DNA of 64,000 bases, taken from Variovorax sp. J22P240 (lineage in GTDB: Bacteria; Pseudomonadota; Gammaproteobacteria; Burkholderiales; Burkholderiaceae_C). The notes under the pieces are model-generated. The model was not told the origin of the DNA. It searched no databases and saw nothing but the letters and a program-made list of their open reading frames with translations. Below, in pieces: positions 56,865-64,000 of the stretch (positions are counted from its first letter, which is position 1; every line of letters begins with the position of its first letter). The stretch covers positions 1 through 64,000 of the forward strand of contig NZ_JASZYR010000010.1 in NCBI RefSeq assembly GCF_030316855.1. Reading direction: 5' to 3'. The position numbers and the translations under genes were made by a program.

Positions 56865-57015
56865 GGTGACTCCTGAAATGTGGGAAGGAATAGACTCGGA
56901 CCGAGGCTTTCGGATCCACCTTCAGGTTAGGTGTGGCGATGATTTCGAGGTACCCACCGATGTCGGGCCGGCATCTACAACCGAAGTCGGAGAGCTCGCG
57001 CGACCGGGGCGTTAC

Positions 57016-57687
57016 TCAGCCTTCGAGCACCGGCACCACCGCATCGCCGCGTCGCGCGAGAAATGCGTCCTCGGCCACCAGCCCGCGTGAGGCACCGATG
57101 CGCGCCGCGTGGGTGCGGGTGCTGGCGCCCAGCTTGCTCATGATGGCGCTCATGTGCGACTTGACCGTGGCAAGCTCGATGTTGAGTGCGCGTGCGATGT
57201 GTTTGTTGGGCTGCCCCGATGCGACCAGCTTGAGCACCTCGACTTCGCGCGCCGTCAGTGCGGCCCGCGTCAGGCTGTCCGCCATGCGCTGGGCGACGGC
57301 CGCACTCAGGTAGCGAACGCCCTGGGCCACCGCGGTTACCGCGTCGATCAGTTCGCCGAGCGCGCCGCCGACGAGCAAGTAGCCGTGCACGCCCGCCTCG
57401 ATGGCGCGGCGGATGTCGTTCTCGCGCTCGTTCGCCGTCAGCGCCAGCACCCGCGACTCGCCCCAGATGCCGCCCACGCGCCGAGTGGCCGGGTCCACCA
57501 GCCGCAGCGCGCCGTCATAGTCGGCCACCACCGCATCGATGCGGGGCCCATCGGGCCCCAGGTGGTCGACGCCATGCACAAAGACCTCGAACATGCCGTG
57601 CTGCCGCAGTGCCGCCACGAGTCCGGCAGACAGGATCGGATCCGGGTGATGGATCAGGATGTTCGAGCGCGAGTTCTGGTGGTTCAT
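57016..57687 (-). CDS. NarL/LuxR-type response regulator
   Basis: The 223-residue protein has a degenerate receiver half (NILIHHPDPILSAGLVAALR, VVADYDGA) and a LuxR HTH at about 145-195 (LTAREVEVLKLVASGQPNKH, ALNIELATVKSHMSAIMSKL). No histidine kinase gene is adjacent, so it may be an orphan regulator. It may act on the efflux genes or the gene just upstream, 17 bp away (inference). Confidence 0.88.
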   Translation of the reverse strand: MNHQNSRSNILIHHPDPILSAGLVAALRQHGMFEVFVHGVDHLGPDGPRIDAVVADYDGALRLVDPATRRVGGIWGESRVLALTANERENDIRRAIEAGVHGYLLVGGALGELIDAVTAVAQGVRYLSAAVAQRMADSLTRAALTAREVEVLKLVASGQPNKHIARALNIELATVKSHMSAIMSKLGASTRTHAARIGASRGLVAEDAFLARRGDAVVPVLEG

Positions 57688-57704
57688 GCAAGCTCCGTGT
57701 CGGT

Positions 57705-58427
57705 TCAGGAAAACTCGAAATCGCTCAGGTCGATGGCGACCATGAGCAGGTCGCGCACCGGCTTCAGGTCCGGTCCGCGCACATAGGCACGGCGGCGGCT
57801 GGGCATCTTCAGGCCCTGCACGTCCACCACGCGGTCGACGTACTGCGCGGCCGGGAAGGCGCCGGCCACGTCCACCTGGTAGTCGTGGCGGCGCAGCAGC
57901 AGGTCCTTCTCGTCGAAGTAGAAGTCCTGTTCGCGCGAGTGGCTCGCGATATGCGCGGGGAAGGTCGCGCGCAGGCCTCGCCAGCGCTCACCGCTCTCTT
58001 CCACCGGGTCGATCTCGCGCACTTCGAAGCCAGGCATGGCCATGAAGAAGGGGGTGGTGAGATAGGTCCACATGGCGTAGCCGTTGAAATAGGCGCGGTG
58101 CAACGGGTTCCACGGCGTGGTCAACGTGTGGCGGGCGAAGGATTCGCGCGGGTCGGCCAGTTCCTTGACCACCTCGCCTTCCAGCGTCTCGATGGCCACG
58201 CGGTCGGGCCGGAAGCTGGTGCGCCAGTTGGCCTGCCCGAAGGGCGCGACCGAGGCGAATTCTTCGTGCGTCGAGATGCGCATCTGACGTGGGGCGGCGT
58301 CCTGGATCAGGCCCTTGAGCGGCCACAAGCCGCCGCCCGAGACGATTTGCGCACGCGCGGTGCTGAAGCGGTTCCAGCGATCGAGGCCGCCGTGGGCTTC
58401 CAGCACGTCCTGCAACAGCTTGTTCAT
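57705..58427 (-). CDS. Conserved protein of unknown function
   Basis: The 240-residue protein starts MNKLLQDVLEAHGGLDRWNR and has beta-rich segments (LRATFPAHIASHSREQDFYF, DVAGAFPAAQYVDRVVD, MPSRRRAYVRGPDLKPV), resembling the lipoprotein-carrier-like fold seen in many small Burkholderiales genes. No signal peptide is evident. It is cotranscribed with the LuxR gene and divergent from the efflux operon. Confidence 0.75.
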   Translation of the reverse strand: MNKLLQDVLEAHGGLDRWNRFSTARAQIVSGGGLWPLKGLIQDAAPRQMRISTHEEFASVAPFGQANWRTSFRPDRVAIETLEGEVVKELADPRESFARHTLTTPWNPLHRAYFNGYAMWTYLTTPFFMAMPGFEVREIDPVEESGERWRGLRATFPAHIASHSREQDFYFDEKDLLLRRHDYQVDVAGAFPAAQYVDRVVDVQGLKMPSRRRAYVRGPDLKPVRDLLMVAIDLSDFEFS

Positions 58428-58590
58428 GGCGCGTCCTTTCGAATTGGGTGACGGCTAGAAGGTAGTCGCGCTGGCTCGAATCAACCAGCCCGCGCGCTGC
58501 AAAACATCATTTCATCCAGCCCTCTAACTCGCCGCGCCCCGGCCTCCTAGAGTGCCTGCATTTCCTTCAGCAGCACCCACGAGGCAAGCC

Positions 58591-60639
58591 ATGAGTCCCA
58601 TCCACAAGCGCAGCGTCATCTATGCGAGCAAGATCGCGGCGGCCACGCTGGCCGCCATGCTGTCGGCGCTCTGGCTGAACCTGCCGCATCCCGGCTGGGC
58701 GGGCCTGACGGTGTTTCTCACCAGCCAACAACTGGGGGCCGTGTCCGGCTCCGTCGTCTCGCGTTCCGTGTACCGGGTAGTGGGCACCGCGCTGGCGGCG
58801 GCCGGCATTCTCCTGTTCATCCCCATCATCAATGCGGCGCCGGAAATGCTCCTGGCGGGCATTGCGACCTGGGTCGCGCTGCTGCTCTATGTCTCGCTGC
58901 TGGACCGCAGCCCAAGCAGCTATGTGTTCCTGCTGGCCGCCTATACCTTGCCGCTCATCGGGCTGTCGTCTGCCAACTCGCCGTTGTCGGCTTTCGATAC
59001 GGCGCTGTGGCGCGTCGAGGAAGTGGCCCTGGGTGCTGCCGTGTCGGTCGCGGTGCACACCGTCTTCGCGCCGCGCGAAGTCAAGCCGCTGATGGTCGCG
59101 AGGCTGAGTGCCACGCTCGCCGACGCCAAGCACTGGATCCTGCAAGGCCTGGGTGCCACGCCCACGGACGAGCGCGCGCAACAGGCACGCGCACGCCTGG
59201 CCGCCGACCTGACCGAAGCGCGCACCCTGGCCGCCGTATTGCGTTTCGAGCCCGGTATCGGCGCGCAAGACATGGGCGTGGTGATTTCGCTGGAGGAACG
59301 CGCGCTCGCCTTGCTGCCGCTCTTGGCCGGCGTAGAAGAACGGCTCGCCGCCACCCGCTCCGCAGACCCCGCGTTGGCCGTGAAGATCGACCAGCACCTG
59401 GATGCCGTGCGGCGCCATCTCGAACAGCCGCGCGACAACGGCGACGCCGCCCGACTGGCCGACAGCGGGCGCACCCTCGTCGACATCGGGCGCACCCACC
59501 TGCCGGACAGCGAGCTGCTGGCCCTGGGCGCCATGGAACGCCTGGCCGAACTGCTGCGGACCTGGGACGAATGCTTGGCCCTCATGCACCAGCTGGAAAA
59601 TCCCGCGAAGGCGCCCGACGCAACCATCCAGCGCCTGATGGCCGTCGCCTCGCCCCGCGTGCTGCACATCGACCACGGGCTGGCGGCCCTGTCCGGCCTG
59701 TCAGCCGCTGTGGCCGTGCTCTGTGCCGGCGCGCTGTGCTGGGCGCTGGGTTGGGACCAGGGCGCCATCACCGTGGGCCTGGCCGCGGTGGGCAGTTGCC
59801 TGTTCGCCTTCCTGGACGATCCGCGCCCCTTCCTGCGCCTGATGATGATGGCCACCGGGCTGGCCGTGCCGGTGGCTGCGCTGTACGTGTTCGCGATCCT
59901 TCCCGCGGTCGACGGCTACCTGGCGCTCGCCATGGTGCTGGCGCCCCTGCTGTTCACCAGCGCCTTCTTTCTTTCCATTCCCAAGTGGACGGTCCCGGCG
60001 CTGGGCTTCACGCTGGTGGTCGTCACGTTGATCTCGGTGCAGCCGGTCCAGGCAGGCGACTTCTCGAGCTTCATTGCGACAGCCATAGGGTCGCTGCTCG
60101 GCACCACCATTGCGCTGACGGTCACCTCGCTCGTCCGGGTGATCGCCGCAGCCACCGGAGTCCGCCGACTGATGCATGCGGTGTGGCACGACCTGGCCGA
60201 CATCGCGGACGGCCAGCGCAGCGTGACGCGCGCGTCATGGGCCAGCCGCATGATGGATCGCATGGGCTTGTTGCTGCCGCGCATGGCCGCGGCCCAGGGG
60301 CCCATGCGCGCCCGGGCCGAACATGCGCTGGACGACCTGCGCCTGGGCGTGAACATGTTGGATCTGCGCGAGACGGCGCTGCAGGTGGCACCCCAGCCGC
60401 GCGCAGCCATCGACGCGGCCCTGCTGCAGCTTGCGGCGCACTTCCGCCAACGGCTGGCCCAACCCGACGCCGCGCCGGGCGCGGCCATAGCCCGGTCGAT
60501 CAACCAGGTGATCGCCGATCTGAACGACATCGACCCAGGCCCTCATCGCTCGCAGGGGCTTGCCGCAGCCACGGGCCTAAGGCTGGCCTTGCTCGCGCCG
60601 GCCGCTGCCGCCGCTGGCGCCCACGGAGACAACTCATGA
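58591..60639 (+). CDS. FUSC-family inner-membrane efflux component
   Basis: The ATG at 58591 follows a GAGG site and gives 682 residues. Two clusters of membrane helices (about 20-160 and 370-530) flank a soluble helical domain (about 165-360). This is the FUSC/AaeB-like layout for export of aromatic acids or fusaric-acid-type compounds. Motif HPGWAGLTVFLTSQQLGAVS is typical. First of four genes with overlapping ends (ATGA). Confidence 0.88.
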   Translation: MSPIHKRSVIYASKIAAATLAAMLSALWLNLPHPGWAGLTVFLTSQQLGAVSGSVVSRSVYRVVGTALAAAGILLFIPIINAAPEMLLAGIATWVALLLYVSLLDRSPSSYVFLLAAYTLPLIGLSSANSPLSAFDTALWRVEEVALGAAVSVAVHTVFAPREVKPLMVARLSATLADAKHWILQGLGATPTDERAQQARARLAADLTEARTLAAVLRFEPGIGAQDMGVVISLEERALALLPLLAGVEERLAATRSADPALAVKIDQHLDAVRRHLEQPRDNGDAARLADSGRTLVDIGRTHLPDSELLALGAMERLAELLRTWDECLALMHQLENPAKAPDATIQRLMAVASPRVLHIDHGLAALSGLSAAVAVLCAGALCWALGWDQGAITVGLAAVGSCLFAFLDDPRPFLRLMMMATGLAVPVAALYVFAILPAVDGYLALAMVLAPLLFTSAFFLSIPKWTVPALGFTLVVVTLISVQPVQAGDFSSFIATAIGSLLGTTIALTVTSLVRVIAAATGVRRLMHAVWHDLADIADGQRSVTRASWASRMMDRMGLLLPRMAAAQGPMRARAEHALDDLRLGVNMLDLRETALQVAPQPRAAIDAALLQLAAHFRQRLAQPDAAPGAAIARSINQVIADLNDIDPGPHRSQGLAAATGLRLALLAPAAAAAGAHGDNS

Positions 60640-60866
60640 TCACCGACCTCAACCTCTTCGGCCTGTTCATCAGCGCGGGCCTGGCGACCGCGCTGCTCGC
60701 GGCATCCGCCCTGGCCGTCGTGGCTCGCGTGATGGCCGCCACGGGTGCGTACCGGTGGGTGTGGCACCCGCCGCTTTTCAACCTCGCGCTCTTCGGCGTG
60801 CTCTGGCTGGCATTGGCCATGGTCGCCGCGCACTTCCAGAACGACCTGGCCTTTCTGTTGGGATGA
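60636..60866 (+). CDS. DUF1656-type small membrane protein
   Basis: A 76-residue protein with two membrane helices (FGLFISAGLATALLAASALA; FNLALFGVLWLALAMVAAHF), the usual small partner of FUSC efflux operons (DUF1656/AaeX-like). It overlaps the previous stop and the next start by four bases each. Confidence 0.88.
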   Translation: MITDLNLFGLFISAGLATALLAASALAVVARVMAATGAYRWVWHPPLFNLALFGVLWLALAMVAAHFQNDLAFLLG

Positions 60867-61777
60867 ACATCATGGCAATACCTGCAAAGAAGATTCTGAG
60901 AATGGGCGTCACAGCCGCGGTTGTCGCGGCCGGCGCCTGGGCGAGCCACGCGCTGTGGCAGCACTACCGTGAAGCACCCTGGACGCGCGATGGTCGGGTG
61001 CGGGCCGAGGTGGTGCAAGTCGCGCCTGACGTGTCGGGCATCGTCGAGCGCATCGCCGTGCGTGACAACCAGGAAGTGCACAAGGGCGACCTGCTTTTCT
61101 CGGTCGATCCGGTTCGCCCCAAGATCGCCTTGGCCCAGGCCGAGGCAATGGTCCGGGGCCTGAAGTCTCAGATTGCGCAGGCACAGCGCGAGAACCGCCG
61201 CAACCGCGACCTGGGCGAGCTGGTGCCGGCCGAAGCCAGCGAGCAGAGCGCGCAAAAGCTCGAACAGCTCAACGCATCCCTCGCGCAGGCCGCGGCCGCC
61301 GTCGACAACGCGCGGGTCAACGTCGCGCGCACGCAGGTCGTGGCGCCTGTGGACGGCTGGGTCACCAACCTCGACTTGCGCCCCGGCACGTATGCCACCA
61401 CCGGGCGCCCTGCGCTGGCCTTGATCGACAAGGATTCGATCCACGTCGTGGGGTACTTCGAAGAGACCAAGATTGCCCGCGTCCACGCGGGTGACCCGGT
61501 GCGCGTACGGCTCATCGGCGAGCCCAAGGCGCTGACCGGCCATGTCGAGGGCATTGCGGCCGGCATAGAAGACCGCGAACGCAGCCCGAGCTCGAACCTG
61601 CTGGCCAACGTGAACCCCACCTTCAACTGGGTACGGCTGGCGCAGCGCATTCCCGTCCGCGTGCGGCTGGACACGCTGCCCGACGATCGGCGCCTGATCA
61701 TGGGCCGCACCGCGACGGTTGACGTGGTGGACGCTGGCCGGGGCCACGCGAGCGTGCGCGAAGGAGTGCAGCCATGA
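60863..61777 (+). CDS. HlyD/EmrA-type membrane-fusion protein
   Basis: The 304-residue protein has one N-terminal membrane helix (MGVTAAVVAAGAWASHA), a biotinyl-lipoyl-like domain (VAPDVSGIVERIAVRDNQEV, HKGDLLFSVDP) and a beta-barrel HlyD region (VVAPVDGWVTNLDLRPG). It bridges the FUSC pump and the outer-membrane channel. Start codon ATG overlaps the DUF1656 stop. Confidence 0.9.
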   Translation: MNIMAIPAKKILRMGVTAAVVAAGAWASHALWQHYREAPWTRDGRVRAEVVQVAPDVSGIVERIAVRDNQEVHKGDLLFSVDPVRPKIALAQAEAMVRGLKSQIAQAQRENRRNRDLGELVPAEASEQSAQKLEQLNASLAQAAAAVDNARVNVARTQVVAPVDGWVTNLDLRPGTYATTGRPALALIDKDSIHVVGYFEETKIARVHAGDPVRVRLIGEPKALTGHVEGIAAGIEDRERSPSSNLLANVNPTFNWVRLAQRIPVRVRLDTLPDDRRLIMGRTATVDVVDAGRGHASVREGVQP

Positions 61778-63210
61778 AAGCCCACCTCTGGCTTGTGATG
61801 GCCGCTGCCGCACTGCTGGCCGCGTGTGCCAGCCTGGTGCCGCCGGTGGCGCCCCTGCCTGCCGACGCCGCCGTCAACAAGCCGGCCGCGCAGGCCGGCT
61901 TCATCGATGCGGATCACGCGAACGTCGCGCAAGACCCCGTGCCCAACGATTGGTGGCGGCTGTACGACAGCCCCACCCTCGACAGCCTGGTGCAGCAAGC
62001 CCTGGCGGCGAACACGGACCTGCGCGTGGCCGCGGCGAACCTGCGCAAGGCCAACGCGGCGCTCGACCTGGCAGGCGCCGCCCAGGAGCCCACCACCACC
62101 CTCAGCAGCAATGTGGGCTTCGGGCGGCGCTCCGCACAGGAAGAGCTGCATCCCGGCAACCCGCTGCCCAGCAAGTGGGTCTATGGCGCGGGCTTCGGCG
62201 TGTCCTACCAACTCGACCTGTTCGGGCAGATCCAGCGCAGCGTCGAGGCGGCGCAGGCCGACGTGGGGGCCGCCACGGGCGCACGCGACTCGGTGCGGGT
62301 GACCGTGGTGGCCGAAACCACGCGCGCCTACCTGGAGATGTGCTCCGCCGGCCGCGAGATCCGCATCGCGCAAGGCCAGGTGGACCTGCAGGCCCAGAGC
62401 ACGCAGCTGACCCGCCGGCTCGCCGCCAACGGGCGCGCCGCTTCGGTGGACGTGGAACGCTCCAAAACGCAGGAGGAGCAGGTGCGCGCCAGCATTCCCA
62501 CGCTGCAGGCACAACGGCGGGTGGCCTGGGTGCGCCTGGCCACGCTCACCGGCAGGGCGCCGCAGGAACTGCCCAGGCAGTTGGAAGACTGCGCGCAGGA
62601 GCCGCTGCTGCGCCAGCCCCTTCCCGTGGGCGACGGCGCCAGCCTGCTCAAGCGCCGGCCGGACATCCGGCGCGCCGAGTTCGAGGTCCTGTCGGCCGCC
62701 GACCGCATCGGCGTGGCCAAGGCCGACCTGTACCCCAAGGTGGCGCTGGGCGCTTCGGTGTCATCCGTCGGCACGGTGGCGCATGCCTTCCGCGACGACA
62801 GCCTCAAGTTCTCGCTGGGCCCGCTCATCACCTGGGAGTTCCCGGATCGGGCACGGGCGCATTCCCGCATCCGCTCGGCCGAGGCCGACCGCGAGGCCGC
62901 GCTGGCGCGTTTCGACGGCATCGTGCTGGCTGCATTGAAGGAAACGGAAAGCGCACTGGAGGTCTATGCACGCGACCAGGAGCGGCGCGCGATCTTGCAG
63001 GGTGCCCGGGCGCAGGCCCAAGCGGCTGCCAAGGACACCCAGCGCCTCTTCGATGCGGGCCGCGTGGGCTACCTGCCGGTGCTCGATGCGCTTCGCACCC
63101 TGAGCCAGGTGGAGCAGAGCCTGGCGGCCGCGGAGAGCCGCGTGGCCGCCGACCAGGTCAACCTGTTCCTCGCCCTGGGCGGCGGATGGGCCAGCGCGCA
63201 GCCTGCATAG
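61774..63210 (+). CDS. Outer-membrane efflux lipoprotein (NodT family)
   Basis: The 478-residue protein has a lipoprotein signal with lipobox ALLAACAS (Cys18) and a TolC-like barrel and coiled-coil region (VPNDWWRLYDSPTLDSLVQQ, LAANTDLRVAAANLRKA). It is the outer channel of the four-gene efflux system. Confidence 0.92.
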   Translation: MKAHLWLVMAAAALLAACASLVPPVAPLPADAAVNKPAAQAGFIDADHANVAQDPVPNDWWRLYDSPTLDSLVQQALAANTDLRVAAANLRKANAALDLAGAAQEPTTTLSSNVGFGRRSAQEELHPGNPLPSKWVYGAGFGVSYQLDLFGQIQRSVEAAQADVGAATGARDSVRVTVVAETTRAYLEMCSAGREIRIAQGQVDLQAQSTQLTRRLAANGRAASVDVERSKTQEEQVRASIPTLQAQRRVAWVRLATLTGRAPQELPRQLEDCAQEPLLRQPLPVGDGASLLKRRPDIRRAEFEVLSAADRIGVAKADLYPKVALGASVSSVGTVAHAFRDDSLKFSLGPLITWEFPDRARAHSRIRSAEADREAALARFDGIVLAALKETESALEVYARDQERRAILQGARAQAQAAAKDTQRLFDAGRVGYLPVLDALRTLSQVEQSLAAAESRVAADQVNLFLALGGGWASAQPA

Positions 63211-63384
63211 CCGGGCGCGCCGCGATTGTTGCGATCCCAGCAATGAGGTACTGACGGATAGAAGGTTTTTCTTTACGGGTCGCCGCCACAAACTTCATCG
63301 CACAGGGTAGTCATTCATTCATTGCTCTGTCTTGCACCCGTTACTCGACTCAACCACTCACTCACACCATTGAAGGAAACCGAA

Positions 63385-63762
63385 ATGCAAAGCTCGAAAT
63401 TCATCGCCGCCGCCGCCCTCTCGCTTCTCGCCGCGGTGGGTGCCCATGCCGAATCGTATGAAGGCGTGACGCCCCCGGTGTCGGCCAACTCGCGCGCCGC
63501 CGTGCGTGCAGAGGCCGTGATTGCCGCGTACAGCGACAACCCCTATGCCGAAGGTGCCTCGTCGCACGTCACGGCCTTGCCCTCCTCATCGGCTGACCGC
63601 AGCGAGGTGCGTCGCACGGCAGTGGCGGCGGCCCATGGCCCGGACCACTACTCCGACAGCTACGGCCAAGGCGTGGTCGCGGTCTCGCGCGGCTTCGTCG
63701 ATCGCGCCTCGGCGCGTGCCGACGCGCGCACCGCCGCCCGTTCGCCTCAGGATCCGTTCTGA
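63385..63762 (+). CDS. DUF4148-type small secreted protein
   Basis: An AAGGAA site supports the ATG at 63385, giving 125 residues with a signal peptide (FIAAAALSLLAAVGAHA) and RAAVRAEAVIAAYSDNPYAE repeated in shorter form near the end (SARADARTAARSP). Burkholderiales genomes hold many such DUF4148 genes; function is unknown. Confidence 0.75.
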   Translation: MQSSKFIAAAALSLLAAVGAHAESYEGVTPPVSANSRAAVRAEAVIAAYSDNPYAEGASSHVTALPSSSADRSEVRRTAVAAAHGPDHYSDSYGQGVVAVSRGFVDRASARADARTAARSPQDPF

Positions 63763-63807
63763 CACGCGCGCGCCGGGTCCGACCCTCACATCTGCAGGAG
63801 AACTCAC

Positions 63808-64000
63808 ATGCAAACGATCGACAAGTCCCGTCCTGTTGCCTTGGTCACGGGTGCGTCCAGCGGCATCGGTGCCATCTACGCCGACAGGCTGGCCCGTCGC
63901 GGCTTCGACCTGATCCTGGTGGCGCGCAGCGAAGCCAAGCTCAAGACGCTGGCTGCTCGCCTGCAGGCCGAAACCGGCCGCAGCATTGAAGTGCTGGCGG
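63808..64000 (+). CDS. Short-chain dehydrogenase/reductase (partial, runs off the window)
   Basis: CAGGAG precedes the ATG at 63808. The 64 codons in the window have the SDR nucleotide-binding motif [20 protein letters not shown] and [12 protein letters not shown]. The catalytic part lies beyond the window end. Neighbour of a DUF4148 gene; no operon link is shown. Confidence 0.9.
   Translation, partial: MQTIDKSRPVALVTGASSGIGAIYADRLARRGFDLILVARSEAKLKTLAARLQAETGRSIEVLA

Noticed and set aside
59007-60866. Long open frame (619 codons) overlapping the FUSC gene in another frame
   Set aside because: Arg/Ala/Gly-rich composition typical of an out-of-frame shadow of a high-GC gene; no ribosome site or family match.
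61719-63254. Long open frame (511 codons) overlapping the outer-membrane efflux gene
   Set aside because: Shadow of the NodT-family gene with Arg/Gly-rich, low-complexity translation.

Overview
The window looks like high-GC DNA of a Burkholderiales bacterium, most likely a Comamonadaceae (Variovorax-like) genome. This is inferred from the style of the right half: a LysR-controlled catabolic operon, Ohr, a FUSC-DUF1656-HlyD-NodT efflux operon and a DUF4148 protein. No rRNA, tRNA or CRISPR array was seen.

The left two thirds (1-45 kb) read as an accessory island. It holds the 3' end of an IS66 transposase, truncated IS110, IS21-helper (IstB) and IS256 remnants, a frameshifted serine recombinase and an IclR fragment. 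Four copies of an imperfect ~230-256 bp intergenic repeat (R1-R4) lie between the gene modules, all in the same orientation. The modules are: (i) a sigma-like HTH protein, a small acidic protein and an ImmA/IrrE peptidase, with an internal 487 bp tandem duplication (0.4-2.7 kb); (ii) an OLD-like ATPase/TOPRIM gene with a D12-class adenine methylase (2.9-5.5 kb); (iii) a membrane protein with MORN-like segments and a probable frameshift (6.1-8.1 kb); (iv) a TPR-CHAT caspase-like protease with a small partner (8.3-12.8 kb); (v) secreted proteins, namely a lipoprotein, a papain-like protein, a protein with about nine two-cysteine repeats and two unknowns (14.3-21.9 kb); (vi) two adjacent giant genes encoding 3170 and 1824 aa (22.4-37.4 kb); and (vii) a nitrilase-like protein overlapping an SMC/RecN-like zinc-hook ATPase (39.6-44.5 kb). 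Modules i, ii, iv and vii have the architecture of antiphage or stress conflict systems. That role is inference; only the domains are seen.

The right third (45-64 kb) is ordinary backbone. A minus-strand catabolic operon (two alpha/beta hydrolases, a YWTD propeller, a 3-hydroxyacyl-CoA dehydrogenase, a class III CoA transferase, a truncated alcohol dehydrogenase and a cupin) is divergent from a LysR gene across a spacer with two perfect inverted repeats. After it come a PstS-like protein, a thiolase, an epoxide-hydrolase-like Tat protein, Ohr, a LuxR-type regulator, a four-gene efflux operon with overlapping start/stop codons, a DUF4148 protein and the start of a short-chain dehydrogenase.

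The best candidates for an undescribed system are the giant gene pair, the nitrilase/SMC pair and the TPR-CHAT pair.
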